Source of the DNA: Collinsella aerofaciens
GTDB lineage: Bacteria; Actinomycetota; Coriobacteriia; Coriobacteriales; Coriobacteriaceae
DNA length: 23,120 nucleotides
NCBI GenBank assembly: GCA_030841765.1
Contig: JAUUSS010000026.1
Span: forward strand, 1 to 23,120
Reading direction: 5' to 3'
In this document: positions 15,001 to 21,348 of the stretch, in pieces
How the letters are laid out: every line of letters begins with the position of its first letter
Position numbering within the stretch: the first letter of the stretch is position 1
Translations under genes and position numbers: made by a program
Notes under the pieces: model-generated
Told to the model about the DNA's origin: nothing
What the model saw: only the letters and a program-made list of their open reading frames with translations
The model's database searches: none

Positions 15001-15090
15001 AAATGATCCCTTGGGGACGGAGGAAAACGGATCATTCACGGCCTCCGTGCGGTCGATGATCCGTTTTCCTCCGTCCCCAAGGGATCATTT
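15001..15090. repeat. REP doublet (REPIN-like), family B copies 2 and 3
   Basis: A perfect 35-bp inverted repeat: 15001-15035 and 15056-15090, separated by 20 bases that contain a small CACGG/CCGTG hairpin. Each arm is itself a hairpin (AATGATCC with GGATCATT) and holds the core CTTGGGGACGGAGG. Two head-to-head REP units with a short spacer are the structure called REPIN in other bacteria. It ends 13 bases after the degV stop codon. Confidence 0.93.
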
Positions 15091-15103
15091 GTTGGCAGGT
15101 TGG

Positions 15104-15958
15104 TTAGTTGGCGGGATGGAAGAAGGCTACGGCTACGGCACCGGGGCCTACGTGGGTACCGATGGTGGCACCGATGGTGTGAACGGGCAGCTCGCCCTCG
15201 GTGTGGCCAGCCCACAGTGCCGCGCTGTCCTCGATATACTTCTTGAGCACCGCATCCGAAAGGCCCGTATAGCCGAGCGCCAGCGGCATGGAAAAGTCGA
15301 TGCCGCCCGCCTTTTCGACCTTTTGGTTCAGCAGGTTGCGGCCGTTCTTGGAACCGCGCGCCTTTCCCAGCTGCACAATCAGACCGTCCTCGGCAGCTAC
15401 CACGGGCTTTACGTTGAGCAGCGTACCCACGGCGCCGGCAGCAGCAGACAGGCGACCGCCGCGCACCAGGTACTCCAGCGTCTCGAGCAGGCCAATAACC
15501 ACCACGCGGTCGCGCACGGCCTCGACCGCCGCCGCGATCTGGGCCGCGCTACGGCCCTCGTCCACCAAGCGCAGCGCATACTCGACCAGAATGCGTTCAC
15601 CCAGGGTGACGTTGTTGCTATCAACCACGTACACATCGCCGCCCGGCGCCTCGGCTAGTGCGGTACGGGCGCTCTGATTGGTGCCCGACAGCTTAGCGCC
15701 CACGGTAATAATCACAGCCTCATCGCCGGCTTCGCGAACCTCGGCGATAGCCTGCGAAAACGCGTACGGGTTAACCTGACCGGTCTTGGGCAGCTCATCG
15801 CGCTCCACGAGCATCTCGTAAAAGCGCTGGTGATCGATGTCGATGCCATCCATGAACACATCGGTTCCAAAGGTGACGGACAGCGGCAAAACGGCCAGTG
15901 CCGGATGCTCGGCCGGCGACATATCGCTTGCGGAATCGGTAATAATGCGGACGGACAT
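15104..15958 (-). CDS. DegV-family fatty-acid-binding protein
   Basis: 284-residue cytoplasmic protein of the DegV/FakB family, which binds a fatty acid and, in Firmicutes, presents it to the kinase FakA for phosphorylation and phospholipid synthesis. The start VRIITDSASDM (3-13) and the ligand-site motif SGTNQS (91-96) are diagnostic; the TGQVNPYAF segment (59-67) is also typical. AAAGGAT six bases before ATG 15958 sets the start. It lies 119 bases downstream of a MarR gene on the same strand, so regulation by that protein is plausible. No FakA is encoded here. Confidence 0.93.
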   Translation of the reverse strand: MSVRIITDSASDMSPAEHPALAVLPLSVTFGTDVFMDGIDIDHQRFYEMLVERDELPKTGQVNPYAFSQAIAEVREAGDEAVIITVGAKLSGTNQSARTALAEAPGGDVYVVDSNNVTLGERILVEYALRLVDEGRSAAQIAAAVEAVRDRVVVIGLLETLEYLVRGGRLSAAAGAVGTLLNVKPVVAAEDGLIVQLGKARGSKNGRNLLNQKVEKAGGIDFSMPLALGYTGLSDAVLKKYIEDSAALWAGHTEGELPVHTIGATIGTHVGPGAVAVAFFHPAN

Positions 15959-16077
15959 AGCGAATCCTTTCTTGCGCGGACCTCGCGCAGGGAATTTTGA
16001 CAGCAATGCCCCGGCACGGTATACGCGCTTAAACGGGACGATGCAGTTGATAATGGGAAGCAAATGCCCAGGCGGCC

Positions 16078-16527
16078 CTACAGCTCGCGCAAGGTGTTGA
16101 GAATCGTACGCAGCGACGCATACATCTGCTCACGCTGCTCCACGCCCATGGCCTTGCCGGTGGTGTCGAGCACTTCACGAATAATGCAATCGGCCTCGTT
16201 CATGCTCTCGCCGCCCAACGTGGTCAGGCGAACCGGGGCGCGATACTTAACGGCGGCATCGCCCGAATCGTCGACTTCGACGTAGCCGCCCTCCTCCAGA
16301 TGCGCCAGCGTGCGCGAGACGGCAGCGCGGGTCACGCCAGCCATGCGGGCGAGGTCGGCACCAGTCAGGCCGTCCTTGCTGCGCTCAAGATAGTACAGGC
16401 ACATGATGTCGGAGCCCTTAAGGCCCAGCCTTGCGCCCTCAGATGTCTTAATGCGCTGGATCTCCTTGTAGAGTCCGCTGATCAGTCCGACAAAGTCCTC
16501 GAAACGTGTCTCGTCGCTCTGCTGCAT
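16078..16527 (-). CDS. MarR-family transcriptional regulator
   Basis: 149-residue winged-helix regulator, probably a dimeric repressor. The helix-turn-helix is at about 55-80 (LTGADLARMAGVTRAAVSRTLAHLEEGGYV), the wing follows with YVEVDDSGDAAVKYRAPVRLT, and the N- and C-terminal helices (1-30, 115-149) are the dimer interface. The preceding AAAGGCGG is a weak ribosome site. Upstream (16545-16600) the minus strand has TTAAGA and TATGCA 17 bases apart, a poor promoter. The natural target is the degV gene just downstream or the gene itself; the ligand is unknown. Confidence 0.9.
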   Translation of the reverse strand: MQQSDETRFEDFVGLISGLYKEIQRIKTSEGARLGLKGSDIMCLYYLERSKDGLTGADLARMAGVTRAAVSRTLAHLEEGGYVEVDDSGDAAVKYRAPVRLTTLGGESMNEADCIIREVLDTTGKAMGVEQREQMYASLRTILNTLREL

Positions 16528-16631
16528 GGGAGACGACCGCCTTTCGCTTGCATAATGCTAACGGGTAAACATCTTAACCGTACCCAGCGGCCGCCAGCAC
16601 TGCGCGCCCTATTTGTTAACTCATCAACATA

Positions 16632-16672
16632 AAAATCACCACAAAGGGGACAGGCACCTTTGTGGTGGTTTT
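16632..16672 (+). repeat. REP-like hairpin, family A copy 4
   Basis: Stem AAAATCACCACAAAGG (16632-16647) with 16657-16672, one T-G wobble at 16636, loop GGACAGGCA. It ends 28 bases from the stop codon of the B3/B4 gene, which it probably terminates. Confidence 0.92.
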
Positions 16673-16700
16673 GACCGGCGAGTATGATTTGCAGAAGTTG

Positions 16701-17420
16701 CTACAGCTCCACGCGGGGATTGTCGCGGGTCACAAGCGTCTTAACGACAACCGTCGCCCCCAGATAGCGCTCAAGCAGCTCGGCTAAGCGATCGATGGCG
16801 GCCTGACAGTCCCCCATACGCTCGGGCTCTACGCACTCAATCGCCAAAAACGCGTCGGCCGAATCGTCGGATAGAGCCGTTCGAACGCCGTCGCGCCAGT
16901 TCCAGCAGCGGCACACGGCGCCCGCATCGTCGATGTAGGCGAGCTCGCCGGGCAGCGTCGGGTCATCCGCATCCTCGCCAAGCGGCAGGAACGCATCGCC
17001 ACCATCGGTCACCTTCAAGCGAAGATCCCCCTCAATCGCATGCAGATCCTCGCCACCCACGGGCAGCGCGTAAGTCAGCGACACCGTGTTGTAGATGTCC
17101 ACCGCGGGCGTAATGTGGCCCACCGGTTTGCCTTTGAGCACGCGCTTGAGCAGGTTCTCGATTGAGCAACGCGCGCCCTTTTTGGTCTTGAACAGACGAT
17201 AGGCCTCGCGCCATGCCTTGACCGGTGCGTTCTCGCTGATAGTATCGCTGGTCAGATGACGCTCCGCATCGATATTGGCGCGGTCGAGCAACGCCGCTAT
17301 CGCGTCCACATCCTCTTGAGGTATCTGGGCCGCGGGCTTCATACCCTCCACGACCACAACACCGACCGCTGCCTGAGGAAACAGCTCCCAGAATGAGTTC
17401 TCGGCAATAAAGCCCTTCAT
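16701..17420 (-). CDS. B3/B4 tRNA-binding domain protein
   Basis: 239-residue protein made of the B3/B4 domain found in the beta subunit of phenylalanyl-tRNA synthetase (COG3382 type). Characteristic segments are PVKAWREAYRLF (about 66-77), SIENLLKRVLKGKP (86-99) and PAVDIYNTVSLTYALPVGGE (105-124). Stand-alone copies are thought to bind or edit tRNA or amino acids, but the function is not established. The start at 17420 is preferred because GGGAG lies five bases upstream; an ATG five codons earlier has a worse context. An unusual leader with competing hairpins lies upstream. It follows pckA on the same strand but is separated from it by a hairpin. Confidence 0.88.
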   Translation of the reverse strand: MKGFIAENSFWELFPQAAVGVVVVEGMKPAAQIPQEDVDAIAALLDRANIDAERHLTSDTISENAPVKAWREAYRLFKTKKGARCSIENLLKRVLKGKPVGHITPAVDIYNTVSLTYALPVGGEDLHAIEGDLRLKVTDGGDAFLPLGEDADDPTLPGELAYIDDAGAVCRCWNWRDGVRTALSDDSADAFLAIECVEPERMGDCQAAIDRLAELLERYLGATVVVKTLVTRDNPRVEL

Positions 17421-17435
17421 ACGCTCTCCCTTCAT

Positions 17436-17570
17436 TGTGCGCGCCCGAGTGAGGGCGCCTAAACAAAAAGCGCCCTTACGACGGCCACCTTCAAAGTCCT
17501 ACGGTGCCGCCACAAGAGCGCTTACGCTGCCCCCATCCGGAGAAGGGGGCGATATGTCAGGCGTATTGTA
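17436..17570 (-). promoter_or_regulatory. Structured leader of the B3/B4 gene, possible attenuator
   Basis: Three segments can pair in alternative ways on the minus strand: GTAAGGGCGC (17470-17479), GCGCCCTCAC (17449-17458) and GGGCGC (17441-17446). The first two form a 10-bp hairpin with a T-rich loop; the last two form a 6-bp hairpin just before the ribosome binding site. Further upstream are a bulged hairpin (GGCGGCACC with GGTGGCCGTC) and GCCCCC/GGGGGC. No known riboswitch class was recognised. Confidence 0.4.
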
Positions 17571-17591
17571 ACCCGAGTCATCCGCGCGAGC

Positions 17592-17628
17592 AAAACCACC
17601 ACAAAGGCGCCTGTCCCCTTTGTGGTGG
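17592..17628 (-). repeat. REP-like hairpin, family A copy 5 (inverted)
   Basis: The left arm AAAACCACCACAAAGG (17592-17607) pairs through 12 bases with 17617-17628. On the minus strand the loop reads GGACAGGCG and the element ends in TTTT, 19 bases after the pckA stop codon, in the orientation needed to terminate pckA. It is the only copy in this orientation. Confidence 0.9.
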
Positions 17629-17647
17629 ATATGGACTCGCGACGACG

Positions 17648-19318
17648 CTAGTGGCGGAGCCCCAGTAGGCCGCGTCCGCGATGACGGGCGTCGGCGTGCA
17701 CCTGAGCGTGCGGACCGGCGGCCTTGACGGACTCGGGCAGGTGCGAGTACTTCTTCTCGAAGTTCTCCTCGAACATCACGGCCAGGTTGTGCGCGGCCTC
17801 GTCGTAGCGAGCGGTGCTCTGCCAGTACTGGCGCGGCACCAGGATACCGTCGGGCACGCCAAGGCACGTGGTGGGAATGTCGACGTTAAAGATGTCGTCG
17901 TGCACGAACTCGCTGTCCTCGATGGTACCGTCGAGGGCGCGGGCCACCAGGGCGCGCGTGTAGGCAAGCTCGATGCGATGGCCCACGCCATAACCGCCAC
18001 CGATCCAGCCGGTGTTGACCAGATAGACGCGGGTGCGACCGTCGGCAATACGCTCGCCGAGCATCTTGGCATAGACCATGGGATCGAGCGGCATAAACGG
18101 CTCGCCAAACAGCGAGGAGAACGTGGGCGTGGGCTCGGTGACGCCGACCTCGGTGCCAGGAATCTTGGCGGTGAAGCCCGTCACAAAGTGATACATGGCG
18201 GCGTCGGCCGTCAGGCGCGAGATGGGCGGCAGCACGCCAAAGGCATCGCAGGTCAAAAACAGCACGACGCTCGGGGTGGTGCCCATGCCCTTGGTCCACG
18301 CGTTGGGAATGTGCTCGACGGGATAGGCCACGCGCGTGTTGTGCGTGATCGAGACGTCATCGTAGTTGGGCTTGCGATTCTCGTCGAGCACCACGTTTTC
18401 GCAGATGGCGCCAAAGCGAACGGCGTTGAAGATCTCGGGCTCGTGGAACGCGTCCAGACCCTCGCACTTGGCGTAGCAGCCGCCCTCGACGTTAAAGATG
18501 CCCATGTCGGACCAACCGTGCTCGTCGTCGCCGATCAGCAGGCGCGTAGGGTTGGCCGAAAGCGTGGTCTTACCCGTGCCGGAGAGGCCAAAGAACACCG
18601 CGGTCTCGTGCGTGACGGGATCCATGCTGGCCGAGCAGTGCATGGGCAGTACGTCGTCCTCGACGGGCAGCAGGTAATTCATGACGCTGAAGATGGACTT
18701 TTTGATTTCGCCGGAGTAGCCGGTGCCGGCAACCAGAATCACACGCTCCTGGAAGTTGATAACCACGGCGGCGCTGGAGTTGAGGCCCTTGATGGCGGGG
18801 TCGCACTGGTAGCCAGGTGCCGCGAGCACGCAAAAGTCCGGCTCGCCGGTGCGCGCAATTTCGCGGGCGAGCGGACGGGCGAGCATCTGCTTAATAAAGA
18901 GCGCCTGGCTGGCACGCTCGCATGCGACGAGCAGGCGACGCGTGTGGTTGCGGTCGGCGCCGGCCATGCCGCGAGTGACGAACACATCGCGCTCGTTGAG
19001 ATAGTCGACGATGCCGGCCTTGATGGTCTCGTAGCTCTCGATCGAAAGCGGTCGGTTGACGGCGCCCCAGGCAATCTTATCGTGGACATCGGGGGTGTCA
19101 ACGATAAAGCGATCGTTGGGAGAACGGCCGGTGCGCTCCCCCGTCTCGATCACCAGCGCGCCGTTGGATGCCATGCGGCCTTCTTCGCGACGGATGGCGT
19201 ACTCGACGAGCTCCGCGGCGGGTAGATCGACCAGCAGACGGGGCTGATTCTCGGCGGGATCTTCAACGAGTGTAATACCAAAGTTGGACAAAACTTCTGC
19301 AGGGGTAACACCAGGCAT
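17648..19318 (-). CDS. pckA: Phosphoenolpyruvate carboxykinase (ATP)
   Basis: 556-residue cytoplasmic enzyme converting oxaloacetate and ATP to PEP, CO2 and ADP, the entry to gluconeogenesis; in anaerobic gut bacteria it can also run toward oxaloacetate. Motifs of the ATP-dependent class are present: ERTGRSPNDRFIV near 61-73, GTGYSGEIKKSIFSVMNYLL (198-217), the P-loop GLSGTGKTTLS (244-254) and GDDEHGW (263-269). The last 17 or so residues after AAGPH (basic, His-rich) extend past the usual family end. GGAGG five bases before ATG 19318 supports the start. It lies downstream of a lactate permease on the same strand, with operator-like palindromes in between. Confidence 0.96.
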   Translation of the reverse strand: MPGVTPAEVLSNFGITLVEDPAENQPRLLVDLPAAELVEYAIRREEGRMASNGALVIETGERTGRSPNDRFIVDTPDVHDKIAWGAVNRPLSIESYETIKAGIVDYLNERDVFVTRGMAGADRNHTRRLLVACERASQALFIKQMLARPLAREIARTGEPDFCVLAAPGYQCDPAIKGLNSSAAVVINFQERVILVAGTGYSGEIKKSIFSVMNYLLPVEDDVLPMHCSASMDPVTHETAVFFGLSGTGKTTLSANPTRLLIGDDEHGWSDMGIFNVEGGCYAKCEGLDAFHEPEIFNAVRFGAICENVVLDENRKPNYDDVSITHNTRVAYPVEHIPNAWTKGMGTTPSVVLFLTCDAFGVLPPISRLTADAAMYHFVTGFTAKIPGTEVGVTEPTPTFSSLFGEPFMPLDPMVYAKMLGERIADGRTRVYLVNTGWIGGGYGVGHRIELAYTRALVARALDGTIEDSEFVHDDIFNVDIPTTCLGVPDGILVPRQYWQSTARYDEAAHNLAVMFEENFEKKYSHLPESVKAAGPHAQVHADARHRGRGLLGLRH

Positions 19319-19359
19319 GGGGCCTCCTTTAAAAACGCGACACGTGGACGCGGCGCGCA

Positions 19360-19375
19360 CTTTACTCACGTAAAG
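19360..19375. promoter_or_regulatory. Inverted repeat upstream of pckA
   Basis: CTTTAC-TCAC-GTAAAG, a perfect 6-bp inverted repeat 42 bases before the pckA start codon. It could be an operator. The binding protein is unknown. Confidence 0.4.
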
Positions 19376-19392
19376 CCCGTTGTACCCGATAT

Positions 19393-19408
19393 GCAAAAAC
19401 GTTTTTGC
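19393..19408. promoter_or_regulatory. LacI/CcpA-type operator candidate upstream of pckA
   Basis: A perfect 16-base palindrome GCAAAAACGTTTTTGC with a central CG, the layout of LacI/GalR-family operators, including catabolite-response elements. It lies 75 bases before the pckA start codon. A GGGCGG/CCGCCC hairpin follows at 19414-19430. Confidence 0.5.
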
Positions 19409-19456
19409 GACAAGGGCGGCAAGCCCGCCCAACGGTCAAAAATCGCAGGCAAGCGG

Positions 19457-19530
19457 CCTAGTCATTGGGGACGTTTTTAAACGCCTAGTCATTGGGGACA
19501 CTCTTGAACAGGCAACATTCAAGGAGTGTC
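19457..19530. repeat. REP-like cluster, family C copy 2
   Basis: Two direct copies of CCTAGTCATTGGGGAC (19457-19472 and 19484-19499), 27 bases apart. The second continues into a hairpin, GACACTCTTGAA (19497-19508) paired with TTCAAGGAGTGTC (19518-19530, one bulge), whose loop CAGGCAACA resembles the family-A loop. Confidence 0.8.
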
Positions 19531-19539
19531 CTCGGATGC

Positions 19540-19595
19540 CGGCACTTAGGGACGTTCCCAAAGTGCCGGCACATAAGGAACGTCCCTAAGTGCCG
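19540..19595. repeat. REP doublet (REPIN-like), family C copy 3
   Basis: A perfect 19-bp inverted repeat, CGGCACTTAGGGACGTTCC (19540-19558) and its complement (19577-19595), with an 18-base spacer containing the palindrome GTGCCGGCAC. It ends one base from the lldP stop codon, so it must form in the lldP mRNA 3' end. Confidence 0.9.
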
Positions 19596-19596
19596 A

Positions 19597-21168
19597 CTAC
19601 AGCGGCAGGTTTTGGCCGAGTATGGCTATGACGCTCATGAGGACCAGCATGCCGGCAGCGTAGGGTAGCACCGCGCCCAGGAGTTCGGCATCCTTACCGC
19701 GCACGTGCACGGCGGCAAGACCAATGGCGAGGGTCTGCGGCGAGATCATCTTGCCGGCGGCAACGCCAAGCGCGTTCAGCGCAACCATCCAGTAGTCACT
19801 CACGCCCAGCGCGGTGGCAGCCTGGCTCTGGATGGGGCCAAACAGCATGCCCGAGGACGTGCCCGAACCGGTCACGAAAGCACCGACCGCACCAATCCAC
19901 GGAGCCAGAATCGGGTACAGACCGCCAGCGACCGCAATGCAAAATGCGCTGATCGACGAAATCATGCCGGCATAGCCCATCACCTTGGCGCAGCCCAGCA
20001 CCGAAAGCATGGTGATAACCGTCGGCATCATCTGCTTCACAGTCGCGACCAGCACCTCGCCCATCATGCGCGGCGAAGCGCCCTGAATGGCACCGCCGAC
20101 AAACGCCGCCAGGAAAATCCAGACGCCTGGCGTGTTGATCCACGAAAACGTAAGCATACCGGGATTCTCACCGCAATACACCTGCACATGGCTCGCAAAC
20201 GGCGCGAGCGCAGCATGTACAGCGGGCACCAGGTTGGACGTACCCAGCAGCAGTACAAAAATCAGAATGAAGCACGACCAGGCCGAAAGCGCCGATTTAA
20301 CGGTGAGCTGTTCGCCGGCCTCGATATTCATATGGAAGCGTGCGTCCAGATGCCCCGACTTCTCGGCACGCATGGCAAGCGCAGCTGTCAGCGCGAGCGA
20401 AACGATGGATCCTACGACCACGGCCAGCTCGGGGCCCACAAACATGGCAACGACCAGAGCCGCGCCGACAAACGACACGCCGGAGAGCAACGCCACGCCG
20501 GCAACACCGTGCAGACGCTCGCCCACACTCGCGGCATTGCCCTGGTCATCGGCAACACGGCCCGTAACCAGCACAATAAATAGCGGCATCACCACAAAGA
20601 ACGGTGCGAGCTGCACCAGCTGAACGGTCGCTAGGTGAAGGGAATCCAAACCCACCAGGTCGGCAACGGACACCGTGGGGATGCCGATGGAGCCGTAGGG
20701 CGTGGGCACGCCGTTGGCCAGCAGGCAGATGAGCACGGCAGGCACGGCCTCAAAGCCCAGGCCCGCGAGCATGCCGGCGGGAATGGCGACAGCGGTACCG
20801 AAGCCGGCCATGCCCTCCATAAAGCCACCGAAGCACCAAGCCACGAGCAGCGCCAGCAGACGGCGGTCGCTGCTGATGGAGGTGATCATGCTGCCGATCA
20901 CGTCCATGGCGCCCGTACGAACGCACAGGTTATACGTGAACACCGCGGCGATGATCACCAGGACGATGGGCCACAGAGCCATCAAAAAACCTTCGAGCGA
21001 GGCGGTCGCGATCTGCGCTGCCGGCAGGTGCCACCATGCGAAGGCAAGCAAGCACGAAAGGACAAACGATCCGATAGCGGCCTTCCAAGCTGGCCATTTA
21101 AAGCACAGCAGCATCACGACCAGCCAAATAATCGGCACAAGAGCCAGTAAGAATGCGGCGACGTCCAT
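19597..21168 (-). CDS. lldP: L-lactate permease (LctP family)
   Basis: 523-residue membrane protein, 12 or more hydrophobic segments, of the lactate permease family (TC 2.A.14), a proton symporter for lactate and possibly glycolate. Conserved segments include AWCFGGFMEGMAGFGTAVAIPAG cut by a family-typical Gly-rich turn (about 111-133), LICLLANGVPTPYGSIGIPT soon after, and GAVGAFVTGSGTSSGMLFGP near 420. AAGGAG nine bases before ATG 21168 sets the start. pckA lies 278 bases downstream on the same strand, which suggests lactate use through gluconeogenesis. No lactate dehydrogenase is encoded here. The gene ends directly at a repeat doublet. Confidence 0.92.
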   Translation of the reverse strand: MDVAAFLLALVPIIWLVVMLLCFKWPAWKAAIGSFVLSCLLAFAWWHLPAAQIATASLEGFLMALWPIVLVIIAAVFTYNLCVRTGAMDVIGSMITSISSDRRLLALLVAWCFGGFMEGMAGFGTAVAIPAGMLAGLGFEAVPAVLICLLANGVPTPYGSIGIPTVSVADLVGLDSLHLATVQLVQLAPFFVVMPLFIVLVTGRVADDQGNAASVGERLHGVAGVALLSGVSFVGAALVVAMFVGPELAVVVGSIVSLALTAALAMRAEKSGHLDARFHMNIEAGEQLTVKSALSAWSCFILIFVLLLGTSNLVPAVHAALAPFASHVQVYCGENPGMLTFSWINTPGVWIFLAAFVGGAIQGASPRMMGEVLVATVKQMMPTVITMLSVLGCAKVMGYAGMISSISAFCIAVAGGLYPILAPWIGAVGAFVTGSGTSSGMLFGPIQSQAATALGVSDYWMVALNALGVAAGKMISPQTLAIGLAAVHVRGKDAELLGAVLPYAAGMLVLMSVIAILGQNLPL

Positions 21169-21249
21169 AGGTAGAAGCTCCTTGGTACCGCGTGGGCGGC
21201 ATCGGGGGTGTCACAAAACTTCAACAGGATACCGCACGTTTACCGACAA

Positions 21250-21289
21250 ATTACAGCCGCCCGCCGAAATTATTGAACAATCCGTTCAA
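21250..21289 (-). promoter_or_regulatory. Candidate lldP promoter with overlapping inverted repeat
   Basis: On the minus strand TTCAAT (21272-21277), 16 bases and TGTAAT (21250-21255) form a promoter-like pair 82 bases before lldP. A perfect inverted repeat TTGAAC-AATCC-GTTCAA (21273-21289) overlaps the -35 box and is well placed for a repressor. Confidence 0.4.
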
Positions 21290-21348
21290 AAACACGAACG
21301 AACACCGTCGCGTCTATACTAAAGCGCAGCAATAGAAAGGACTCCGCT

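Noticed and set aside
17480..17515. T-box antiterminator motif in the B3/B4 leader.
   Set aside because: The minus-strand GAAGGTGGCCGTCG only partly resembles the T-box consensus and lacks its central bases; no specifier stem or terminator with a T-run was found.
3162..19595. CRISPR array or insertion-sequence ends as explanation of the repeated hairpins.
   Set aside because: Copies are kilobases apart, singly or as doublets, without spacers of constant length, Cas genes or transposase genes.
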